A stretch of 64,000 bases of DNA from Carettochelys insculpta. Lineage: Eukaryota; Chordata; Testudines; Carettochelyidae. Position 1 is the first letter of the stretch. Every line of letters starts with the position of its first letter. The notes under the pieces are model-generated. The model searched no databases. It was not told the DNA's origin and was given only the letters and a program-made list of their open reading frames with translations. The stretch spans positions 179,040,798 through 179,104,797 of the forward strand of contig NC_134138.1 in the NCBI RefSeq assembly GCF_033958435.1, written 5' to 3'. Below, piece by piece: positions 47,860 through 58,400 of this stretch. A program made the translations under genes and the position numbers.

Positions 47860-49584
47860 GCCACCAGAGGAGGATAAAGCACCACACCACACAGGTGTGT
47901 ATTATGCAGGCCCAAAGGCAACATGACCCAACAGACTTCGCATAAAAGACAGAAGATAGGGAGTCTAGAGTTCCTCTCAAGATTCTGCAAATAATTTGCC
48001 ATGTTGCCTTTGCCATGTCAATGAGGTGTCCACATTGGTAAAATGAAAATATTATTTCAGTGCTTACAAGAAACTGAAGATTAATTAAATGTTTAGAAAA
48101 TAATTTTCAAATATGAAACTGTCAAGTGCTTAATGATCTCAAACAATAGAAATCACTGACTGCCTCCTGCCATATTCAGATGAAGACCTGATCCATACCG
48201 AAGACTTAGACTGATCTAGCTGACATTTTGTTCAGGGATATGCTTCAGCTGTCTTGCTTCTTGTAGATATAGCCTAAGATGTTATCCCTCTTACTTCTCA
48301 CCCCATTTCTGTTTTTAGGAGTTTGGATTCTTTGTCCATTTCTGCTCCTAAATACCCTTGACATTTCCATGCACAGCAGGGCAAGACAAACTTGCCTTTT
48401 TTGTGTGGATGAGACTTAGATGCATGGGTGAAAGAAGTTGTTTGTTTTTTAGAGCAAGTCATGCTTGTGATGATTGTCAGTAGTCTCAATGGAGAAGATT
48501 CCTCTCTGGACCACATGAAAAGTTTTTTTTATATATGACAAAGCTCTTCTACTATATTCCATTTAATGCAAGACATAGTAGTTTGCAAGGTTTCTTTGAC
48601 TCATATTATCCAAGCTACATGACCACTACTTGATCTAAATTTTCAAATCAAATAAATAAAAACTGGATTTTTGTGTCTCACAAAGGATGTCATATGTTGA
48701 CTATAAACTTCGCCCAAATCAGCATTATGTAGATCAGAATAAATTATTCTGGTCTGGGAAACATATTTTAATAGAAAAACTCTTTGTAACATGCAATACA
48801 ATTCTTTCGAATATCTGTTTTCACAAGCTATGAAGCAGTTTGTTACAAGGTTACAAAACATATTTTATCCATAATACTTAAGGCTATGATTTTCTCAAAT
48901 CCCACCAATGAAGGAGAGCTAGACATAGCCAGAGCTCCTCCAGAAACCTTTGAGAGATAAAACCTTGAAACAGCTGTAAGAAGGAGTACTGCTGTTTTTA
49001 CAGATTAGGGGAAAAACCAAGGTCTTTATCCTTTCTAGTCATTAAAGGATCCCATTGCAGATTTTGCAAAAAGCAGCAGTACCAGCTCCAGTGTCCTACC
49101 TAATATCCAGCTTGGGTAATTATATACAGCCTGCCTAAAATTTCCTTAGTACTTGTTACCATGTGATCAAATTCCATCTCAATTCCTATCCTCAATGGCT
49201 TATTTTTATCAATGCTCTATTTCACAAGGTGGCTGAATTTCAGTGCTTCAAGGAAACAAATACAATTAGTTGTAATAAAGTTAGCACAGGACCTTTCAAG
49301 TTGAAGGAGCCAAAAAAAAAAGTCTTTCCAAGTTTTTCTTAAAAATAAAAAGCATCCCTACTTTCACTTCCCAGACTCGGCAATGGCCCAATGATTATGT
49401 CATCTACCTTGATGTGACACACACATATTCAACTGTGGTCTGATTTGGAGCAGAGTTTTCCATCTGCATATTTTCCACATCCGAGGAATACTCTAAACAC
49501 TGAGTATTGTGTACTCTAAATTAGATTTAACCAAAAGATTCCTAAACATTAATATAAAGGATAACTAATAAATTTGTGGCGATA
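47860..49584. other. AT-rich intergenic stretch, no gene seen
   Basis: Nothing recognised apart from short A or T runs. Confidence 0.5.
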
Positions 49585-49800
49585 AAGACACATCTCATAG
49601 AGCTGGAAGGGACCTCAGGAGGTCATCAAGTCCGGTCCCCTGCTCTCCTGGCAAGATCAAGGCACCGGCCCCCTTTTAAAAGGAAAAAAAAAAAAAAACT
49701 CTTTACCTAGGTCCCTAAAATGCCCTCTTAGGGAAGGAACTCACCAGCCTGAGTTTAACAGGCCAGCACTCAAACCACTAAGCTATCCTTTCACTTAAAG
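49585..49800. repeat. CR1-like retroposon piece with tRNA-like end
   Basis: CTCATAGAGCTGGAAGGGAC and CTCAGGAGGTCATCAAGTCC are the well-known end text of many sauropsid CR1-derived repeats (reverse strand of the CR1 3' end). After an A15 run the block ends CACTCAAACCACTAAGCTAT, similar to a tRNA-like tail seen in turtle repeats. Orientation and exact class are unsure. Confidence 0.55.
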
Positions 49801-50439
49801 TACAGGAAAAAAGTGTAGAATAAAGTGCTTTAGTCTTAGCCTACTGACATCTTCAGGTTTTCATGGCAGATTAATGTGTTTTTATTGCACTCTAAGTATA
49901 TCACCTAATGAGCCATCTACAGTTAAAATGTAGTTTCTCCATAGCCTTTGTATGATCACCTCTCACTTCAGTCAGATTCCAAGAGTTTGTATTCTTTGCT
50001 GAAAGTCTATGGGGATTAGAAAAGAAGAGGAAAAACACATATTTGTTCTATTTTCAGCAACCCAGAAGTATTAATAGCAGAATTCCTTTTTCATCCAAGT
50101 CTGTGTGTGGATGGAACTAAGAAAGAAATGTCTCTAACATATTGCCTCAGGACTTTAATTATTTTCCAATAGTCTCCCTTACCCTCCATATCAGAAGAGG
50201 TGCGAGTATATTATAAATTCCTTCAGGACAGATTTACTTTGCCTAAGTAGTTATTTCCTCCCCCTCACCATGCCCCATACTGCTTTTTAATGAATTTTTT
50301 TTACACTCATCAATGAAGCATGAAGGCCTGTGCTTATAGCTAAATCATATGCTATGTATACTCTGAAGTTTATTTATTCATCCTATTGAAATGAGTTGCA
50401 ATTGTAACTCTTTCTCACTGATTTTATTTTAGATGAGAG
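49801..50439. other. intergenic stretch, no gene seen
   Basis: No coding or repeat signal recognised. Confidence 0.5.
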
Positions 50440-50829
50440 GAAGAAAAATCAAAAAGGAATGATAGAGCTATAAAATGGAAATTCTACCTTCTCACATGTT
50501 CCTAAAGAAAGTTTCTTCACACAGTGCACAGTAGACCTGTGGAACTCCTTGCCAGAGGATTTTGTGAAGACCAGGACTTTAAAAGGACTCAAAAAAGAGA
50601 TAAATAAATTTATGGAGGACTGGTCCATCAATGGCTATTAGCCAGGATGGGTAAAAATGGTGTCCCCAAGCTCATGTCAGAAGCTGGGAATGGGTGACAG
50701 GAGAGGGAATCATTTGATTACCATCTGTTCTGTTCATTCTTCTGGGACTCCTAATATAGGCCACTGTCAAAAACACAGGATACTGGGCTAGTCTGACTCA
50801 CTTGCACCTTTCTTATGCTCTTATGTTCT
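50440..50829 (+). mobile_element. CR1 LINE 3' end
   Basis: Landmarks in order: TTCTTCACACAGTGCACAGT (50512), GACCTGTGGAACTCCTTGCC (50534), GGTCCATCAATGGCTATTAG (50622), CCAGGATGGGTAAAAATGGT (50643), TACTGGGCTAGTCTGACTC (50781) and the terminal TTCTTATGCTCTTATGTTCT (50810). The final short repeat is typical of CR1 3' ends. This copy is better preserved than the one at 32430-33353 but keeps only the 3' end and has no open frame. Confidence 0.85.
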
Positions 50830-51081
50830 ATATTTCCAACTTTTCTAATTCCTTTAAGTAAAAATCAAATTGATAAAATAAAGTCATTTTGAATGGCCCA
50901 TGTTTTAATTTAAAGTGGATTTACGTATTGTCTTTCTTTTTCCCACAACTCTATGCCAATTGTTTTTTTAATATTTGATGCTGCTGCTCTGTTGGTTCCA
51001 GGGGAACCAGAAATTAAGTCAGAGAAGCAAACTGATCACCAAGGTCAAAGAAAAACAAAACAAAACAAAAAAGCTAAGTAG
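50830..51081. other. short spacer with a CAAAA run
   Basis: Holds a (CAAAA)n-like run at about 51053-51070 directly before the Harbinger remnant; the run may mark where the element was truncated. Confidence 0.5.
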
Positions 51082-52397
51082 ACTGACACACACTCTATCC
51101 ATGCCCTGGAACACAGCACCAGAACATATATCAATAGAAAAGGCTACCACTTGGTAGTGCTCCAGGCACTGATGGACAACAAGGGCCATGTCATGGACAT
51201 TTATGTGGGCTGCGCAGGATGGATGCATGATGCCTGTGTGTTCCATAATTTTGGGCTCTGCTGCCACAGGGAGGCCAGGACATTTGTCCCTCTTCAGGAG
51301 ATCAGAGTCAGGGATGTGACCATGCACCTCGGTATGGTGGCAGATGATGCCTACCCCTACTGCCCTGGCTGATAGGGCCCTACACCTGACCCCTCCCAGG
51401 AAGCATTTAACACTCATCTGGGCCTGAAATGTGGTGGAGCAGGCCTTTGGGCACCTGAATGACCGATGATGGTGCCTCCTAAAACACCTGGGCCGCGTCT
51501 ACACATGCACGCTACTTCGAAGTAGCGGCGCCAACTTCGAAATAGCGCCCGTCACGGCTACACGTGTTGGGCGCTATTTCGAAGTTGAAATCGACATTAG
51601 GTGGCGAGACGTCGAAGTCGCTAACCCCATGAGGGGATGGGAATAGCACCCTACTTCGAAGTTGAACGTCGAAGTAGGGCACGTGTAGACGATCCGCATC
51701 CCTCAACATCGAAATAGCGGGGTCCGCCATGGCGGCCATCAGCTGAGGGGTTGAGAGACTCTCTCTCTCCAGCCCCTGCGGGGCTCTATGGTCACCGTGT
51801 GCAGCAGCCCTTAGCCCAGGGCTTCTGGCTGCTGCTGCTGCAGCTGGGGATCCATGCTGCATGCACAGGGTCTGCAACCAGTTGTCGGCTCTGTGTATCT
51901 TGTGTTGTTTAGTGCAACTGTGTCTGGGAGGGGCCCTTTAAGGGAGCAGCTTGCTGTTGAGTCCGCCCTGTGACCCTGTCTGCAGCTGTTCCTGGCACCC
52001 TTATTTCGATGTGTGCTACTTTGGCGTGTAGACGTTACCTCGCAGCACCTATTTCGATGTGGTGCTGCCCAACTTCAAAGTTGAACGTCGACGTTGCCAG
52101 CCCTGGAGGACGTGTAGACGTTATTCATCGAAATAGACTATTTCAATGTCGCTACATCGAAATAAGGTATTTCGATGTAGCGTGCATGTGTAGACGTAGC
52201 CCTGGAGATGGGTCTATGGAATGTCCCTCAGGTGGTGGGTGCTTGTTGTGTCCTCTGCAACACTGTGAAGGGAAAGGGTGGCAGAATATGGTTCCGACCT
52301 CAAACAGCCACTTGCTGCCCCAAGTCAACAGGCCCAACGGGACATGGTCTGTATTCTGGGTGCTCTTCGGGAGATCTTTGCCTGTGAGCCTCAATGA
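51082..52397 (+). pseudogene. PIF-Harbinger transposase, split by a nested element
   Basis: In an active element this DDE enzyme cuts and joins transposon ends. One frame from 51082 reads TDTHSIH with the first catalytic Asp codon at 51085-51087, then TYINRKGYHLVVLQALMDN and MDIYVGCAGWMHDACVF with the second Asp at 51196-51198. It stops at 51371 after YPYCPG because of a frameshift. Further on NVVEQAFG-type text near 51430 carries the Glu. A foreign element occupies 51491-52201; after it, the protein resumes EMGLWNVPQVVGACCVLCN and, in another frame, GALREIFACEPQ with TGA at 52395-52397. The N-terminal helix-turn-helix part is gone. Several frameshifts make it inactive. Confidence 0.85.
51491..52201. 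mobile_element. TTCGAA-family non-autonomous DNA element, copy 3 (nested)
   Basis: 711 bp with ends GGCCGCGTCTACACATGCAC and, reversed, GGCTACGTCTACACATGCAC. CTG occurs on both sides (51488-51490 and 52202-52204). Removing the element and one CTG restores a continuous transposase reading across AAACACCTG and GAGATGGG, giving KHL then EMGL. It is CpG-rich and closely matches copy 1 at 19466, including CCATGGCGGCCATCAGCTG and GAGGGGCCCTTTAAGGGAG. Frames inside it are recurrent but carry no known domain. Confidence 0.92.
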
Positions 52398-52918
52398 CCT
52401 TCATCCACAGCCAATCCATGCAGGCCCTCCTGCACATACAACCCTCACCATACACCCACCACGACCTCACCACAGACCCATATCCACCTCTCACCATCCC
52501 CCCACCAACATTACAGTACATTAGGAGGGGTTAAAAATAATAATTTATATTTCATTAAAATCTGTTTCATTTAAAATTTAAAAAAAAATACCATTTTGTA
52601 TAAAACAGGGGGAAAATGATGTACAAGGTTGTCCTATGCAGGTGGGGTCAGTGAAAAATGGAAGGGGTGACTTGGAGCCAGATTGGAGATTGGGGAACCA
52701 AAACTTAGAACTGGGGGACAACTTCAGTGGTAGTGGGGAGGGGGAGACCTCAACTAGGGTGGGTGAGAATGTGGGACCTTAACCAAGAAATGGGAAGAGG
52801 GAATATTATTGGGGGAGGGTACAGCTTAACGAGGAGGAGGGTTGAGGGAACATAATGGATAAGGGGCAACATAACAAGGAGGGGATGGGGGGAATATTAT
52901 GGGTGGGTAAGGGGGACT

Positions 52919-54300
52919 TTAACCAGGAGGAGGGAGGGGTGCGCTACTCTGGCGTGTGGAGGGATGGTGACGAGCCCCATTGGCCCCATGTAACTCTCCC
53001 TTCTCTGGTACAGGATCCACAGCAGGGTTGCAAAGGGGCAGGCAGTACTGGGAAGTAGAGCCGTGGGGATGGTCTGGTGGCATCGGGCTCTGCGGGGTTG
53101 TGATCAAGGAGAGAGTAGGGGGTCTACTTGGGAGGGGGTGCAGCAAGGGTAGGAGTTGATGTGGCAGGTGGGGAGTCACGATTTGTTTGAGGAGCCCAGT
53201 GTGCTCCTTCAGGAGCACAGTGACATCCCTGAGGTGTCCCCCCAAGTCTGCTTATGCCTCCCTCTGCCAGATGTACTGGCCACAGTCCATAGAGAGGCAC
53301 ACTCAGCAACCTCCACAAATCGACAGGGTGCTTCTGTGGCATTGGCCTGTTTTCTTAATCTCCAACCCCAAGCCCCTCTTCTGAGGGTGGGGGGTAGTGA
53401 CCATTCCCCCTCCTCCTCTTCATGGATGTGGAGCACCATGGTGCAGAGTGAGGGAGGTCTCCCAGCCCTCCGGTGCATCTGCACAAATGGATAGGAAGAC
53501 AGTCAGTCCCTTTTTGGTAGCACAAGGGTCCCCATGCCCCTTGCGGACATTAGTCCCCCTCCAGCACCGGGCATCCTTGGTGTATGACATGTTCTGTAGG
53601 TGTTCCTGGCCATCTGCACCATTCCAACTTTGTGGTCCAGCCCCAGACCACCTCTCTGTGCATTTAGCTTGCAGCACTGTCCCAAGGGGACCTGTGTGGG
53701 GTCCAGCATGGGTCCACTGGGTGTGTGGGTGGCCTGTTGGTGGCTAGGGTGCCACCACGGAATGCTCTCAGGTGTGTGCCCCATCAGGTACTTACTGGAG
53801 GGACCCTACCCATGGTCTGCTGATGCCCAGCTGGCCATCACCAGGCTGGAGGACTGGGATAGGATGTCAATTACGAGGTTCCCCTCATCACTGGAGATGT
53901 CAGTGGCCAGTTCCATCCCAGGCTCCATTGGACAGCTGTAGGCTCCAGACTCCTCTTCTACAGTGGGGTGTGGCTCATGTGCTGCTGCGTTCAGGAGGGT
54001 TACTGGGGTGGGGAAACTTTCCCTGGGCCCCAGGAGGCAGTGCAACTCCCTAAAATAGGGATAGGTTCCAGGACCTGCACCTGATCAGCTGGCAGCGTCC
54101 CTGGCCTTGGCATACCCCACCATAACACTTTCACTTTGCAACACACCTGGCCTGGGGTGCGTGAAGGGTGGCCTCTGGTGGCATGTTCTTTGGAGAGATG
54201 GACGAATGCAGCTGCATTTTGCTGCTTGCCCACTATCTCTTTCAAAACCTCCTTCAAAAGACTGTTTCGAAAGGGGGCCTTCTTCCTAATACGGGAACAG
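52919..54300 (-). pseudogene. Myb/SANT-like second protein of PIF-Harbinger
   Basis: In Harbinger transposons a Myb-like partner helps bring the transposase to DNA. Near 54290-54030 (minus) the frame reads EVLKEIVGKQQNAAAFVHL, TPGQVCCKVK and, after a small frameshift, text of the YPYFRELHCLLGP type. This is the end of a trihelix or SANT-like DNA-binding domain. Acidic sequence (EEESGAYSCPMEP) and a C-terminal region (HLRDVTVLLKEHTGLLKQIV near 53240-53190) follow. At least three frameshifts interrupt the frame. A stop is seen at about 52919. Confidence 0.65.
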
Positions 54301-54431
54301 AAGAGCGAAATTGAAAGCTGCCCCACAGTTATCCAATTAAATTTCAAAAGAGCATGTTGCGTGTAAATGCTCCATGTGCTTTTTTGAAAGAGCTAAATTT
54401 GTCAATTTTCAGTGCTGGTATAGACATAGCT

Positions 54432-55297
54432 CTAATGGGCTAGCTAACCAGAAAGTGACCTGCTGCAGCAGTTTCAGACCAGGCACTACTGAGACACTGA
54501 CCCATCCCACCAGCTGACCAGAAGGGAAGGGGATTACACACCAATACAGGAAAAATCCTCTTTTCCTGGTTCAATAAGAGCAGCACAGCAAACTTTGTTC
54601 TGGAGTTACTGTGCTATGTGGTAAAAACAGATAAGGACCTAGCCCTCTTCCAATCCACAGAAGCACAAGGTATGTTGAAGGTGAAGCAGAGGGAGTTTCA
54701 AAGTCATCAGTGCAGGAGCCGGAGAAGGTGGAGTTGGACGCAAGGAGCCATTGGAGACTGCGGGATGGCATCATTACCACATGGACAAGGGACTGAGAAT
54801 CCCAGGATGGCTATCAAATGGAATCCTCTCTATGGGGAGGGGCATAGTTCCTGGGGAAGTGAACAATCCCAGTGCTGAACCAGCCTATGGTGATTGCAGG
54901 AGGCTAACAGCTTAAGAACACAGCACAAATCACATTGACCAATAAAAGAAAACATTTCAGACAAAACAAAACAAAAAACAAAAACACAACAAAAAACCCA
55001 CCTCACATACAGTCCAACAAGTCTACTGAAGAAAATATGGGCTTGTACCATATCCTGAAGCTTGAAGGTCAAATATGGGAACTGGAATTCAGTTCTTCCA
55101 TTGGTAAAAGAGAAGCCAACATCCTGTCTTTCCTGTTGACATTTTTTAAGAACACAGAAATCTACATTTGAAGTTCCTTCTGCTTTTTGGGGATACTACA
55201 CATTTCAGAGACGTTCCTTATGTTTAAAATGGTAAATACCACTAGAACTACCACTCTCTAGAATCAGCTTTTTAAGAGATTCCACCCAACAGATAAA
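54432..55297. other. stretch without a recognised gene
   Basis: Short frames only, with a CAAAA-rich run near 54960-54995. No repeat class recognised. Confidence 0.45.
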
Positions 55298-55442
55298 ATC
55301 AAAACAAAAAAGCAGTAAAGTAGCACTTTAAAGACTAACAAAATAATTTATTAGGTGTTTACTTAGTCTTAGTCTTTAAAGTGCTATTTTACTGCTTTTT
55401 GTTTTGATAGTATATAGACTAGCACGGCTGTCTGTCTGTTAC
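55298..55442. mobile_element. two PLE 3' ends facing each other
   Basis: The 38-39 bp arms 55298-55336 and 55371-55408 are inverted copies, differing by one base and one A, with ATCAAAACAAAAA and AGCACTTTAAAGACT inside. Each is the 3' terminal text of the PLE subfamily seen at 29904-30553. The right arm continues into GTATATAGACTAGCACGGCTG, the complete terminus; the left arm lacks it. Confidence 0.8.
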
Positions 55443-58400
55443 TAATCACCTGACGCATAGTGCAGCTGTTACATGTTTGCAATTGCCTAATAAGGTCACC
55501 GCATCTACTCAATGCCAAGCTAGCAAGTCTTTATTGTCTATGCCATCAGAAGCTGTCAAGTGATGTTCAAGTATTCTTGAGAGTGCATTGCAGTTATCTA
55601 GACATTACAAAAAACAAGATTTCCAAACTTTCATTGTCTAATCTTAATCAACATTCCCACAGGATCTAAACAGAGCCAGATGTGGGGAAGTATTTGTGAA
55701 TCAAGCAACAAGCAATGGACTGTAACAATAAGTGTGTCATTCCCAAGAGAAAGATCCCTAAATGTTGTTTCTCAAGTATGTTAAATATTCATTGTGCTGC
55801 CTTGAAAATGATATTTGCATGAACAGTTATAGAATTTCAAACACTACATTGCTGGATTTAGGAAGTGTTATCTACTGTGTCAAATGGCATTAAGTCTAAT
55901 TTTAGTAACAAGATGCTAAATTAAATCCATCCATATGCTTGTATAAAAAGCTACTGAAGAAAACAATTGGAAAAAAGTGGTTTACTTATATAAAGCAGCT
56001 TTTAAAAACATGAAAGGCAATGCTATTGGAACGCAAATGTAGCTACTGTACACAAAATGGTCTCATCTTAAATAAGCATTTTGGCAGCCTGCCTGCTTAA
56101 ACTTCAGATTATAGTGCATGATGTCATAAGAATCAAGGGTATGCAGATGCAACTGTGTTTACCAAAATGGTGCCAGATATGGATTTGTTCCTTTCTACAG
56201 TTGGAGCTCAACTGAGTCAGCATCCGTTCAGCTGAACCTATTAACACTCAATATTGACAATGGCCAGGGTTTGTGGAATAGATAAGGTTGATGTGACCAC
56301 TTTGCAACCATTGGTTCATGTATTCACCCCTTACATTCCAAAACTATGGCTACCAGAGTAGGTGGTCATCTTTTTCCTCTCTCTACTGAGCATGGGTTAC
56401 TCCAGATGGAGTTAAACACGGTCTCTTGTTCCTTTGTTTAACTGCTATTCACCACAAAGAAGAGTTCATTAGTCAGACTGAGTTGAAACCCATTATGATC
56501 TTTCCCTTCATTTTTTTTTATGTTTAAGAATTGATCTGATAACTTAAAGATATAACCCATATGGAGATGTTATGTCTATCTGATTAGATTCCATCACGTT
56601 ACCTGAAATTAAAAGCCAATTGTGTCATTACCTCATTAAAATTTAAGTGGGTAGATATAATTCTTCAGAAACATAGCTATATAGAATTTGATAGTTGGAA
56701 TTCATAGGCATTCGTAAAAAGCTCATCTCCTGCTGTCTTTTCCCTGTGCTTAAATTCATAGTTCTTTTGAACTGGAAAGTAAAATAAAACTGAAAACCAA
56801 CTGAAACTCAATTCAAATCACATAAATTCACCTTGATACTGTGTGAAGCCACACTTTAAGATTTAATACAAAATTCACAAGCCAGCAGTTATTCATCTTG
56901 AGATGAATTTAGGCAGACTGACAAGTGGGAGGAAACAGTCCGTCTGAATTAGTCCAGTACAGCACTGAATAAGGAAAATTAAATGGACTCTCTGCATCTG
57001 GAGAGGACATCACTAATAGACAGCCAGGCAAAGATCCAGCCTCCATGCCTACCAAGGAAAGGGAACGGATTTTAATTCTTCAACTTTGTAATTTGATTGA
57101 GAGATTTGTGTTACTGTAAAGTTAGGTTATATAAAACACTACTCAGTAGGGTACTGTTCTTGATGTGCCTGAACATATGCAACCCCACATCTGAAGAGAA
57201 AGCCACATTGAAGTAGAACTATTGCAATTCACATGTGAACAACAGGACTGGTAATGGGTGAGGAGTAGCTGTTGGGAGGACCAGGATCCTAACAACCCAA
57301 ATCCCGTTTCCTCCTGCCACCTCTGCGCTTCAGCAGGACTAGGAAAGTTTTTACACTGGGTGGAATTCTGCTCCGCATTCCACTGTGCCAGTGCAGCATC
57401 CAGCAGCAACCAGATCACACACTGTGTGATTGTCACACATATCCAGTCTGTACCACACACACACACACACACACAATCACTGTCACATGTACACTGAAGC
57501 ATGCACTCAGTCTGTGTCACAAGGTCTGCCAAACACACACACACTGTTTCTCTTTCACACTTCCACACTTTGTCTCTCTGTAGCCTCCATCCCCATCCCT
57601 TCTGCTGGAGGCCCTGCCCCTTCCAGGGAGCCCAAACCCGGCCCACAGTCAGCACCAAAATTCTGCAAAAATTATTGCCCACCCGATTCACATGGTGCTA
57701 ATGTTCCGACATACAATCAGTATTTCTACACTGCAACTCAAATCCCACAGCTGGCCCTTGTCAGTTGACACTGGCTTGCAGGGCTTTGGCTAAGAGACTG
57801 CTTAATTATGGTATGTATGTTCAAGCCATAGTTAGCACTGCAGCCTGAGGACTATTCTCCCTCACAGGTGCCATGTATACATTGGCATTAAATAGCCCCT
57901 TAACCTGGGCCCTGCAAGTCTGAGTGAACTGGAACAGGTCATGTATGGGTGTCTGTTTGCAACACAGACATACCCTAAAAGGCCTTGTTATGGGCGTGCC
58001 TCCTCAATTAGTTCTTGTAAGGATCTTAAATGAAGGGTGTGTTTACACCCAGGTTCAAGAGATACAAGCAGACACCAGTATCTCTCAGCAGAACATGCAT
58101 ATTTCTTCTGAGTTCTGGTTAGGTATTCAAAAGGCCATATCAACTGTGATAGGAGTGCTGTTTCACTGCTATAGTTTCTCTCTGTATGCTTACCCACCAA
58201 TGCCGCGTGATAGGCAATTATATAAAAAGATGTCTCCCTTCAAGACATTCACATCGTTTTGGTAAAGTCTCCTTATTTTCACAGCCAATTGGTTCCCTTG
58301 CCATCAGCCTCAGAAATTAGATGAAATAAATGAATGAGTGACAAAGACTGAATTCTGCCCTCCAGCCAATTGACATTCTCCCCTATTGGCAGGAGACCGC

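Larger units (their letters stand above)
51082..54431. mobile_element. decayed PIF-Harbinger DNA transposon
   Basis: The remnant keeps both genes usual for this superfamily in convergent order: a DDE transposase on plus (51082-52397) and a Myb/SANT-like protein on minus (about 54300 down to 52919). Past the Myb gene, near 54431, the reverse complement reads AGCTATGTCTATACCAGC, a worn inverted-repeat terminus. The transposase end has lost its N-terminal region and terminus. A 711-bp element is nested inside the transposase. Confidence 0.8.

Noticed and set aside
47465..48016. 183-codon minus frame with an internal repeated segment
   Set aside because: The repeat in the protein only reflects the 69-bp DNA duplication; no family motif.
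51970..52524. 184-codon plus frame as a gene
   Set aside because: It joins the 3' half of a nested DNA element to transposase remnant and non-coding tail; the apparent length is accidental.
57143..57691. 182-codon minus frame
   Set aside because: It reads through CA microsatellites, giving runs of Cys-Val; no domain.
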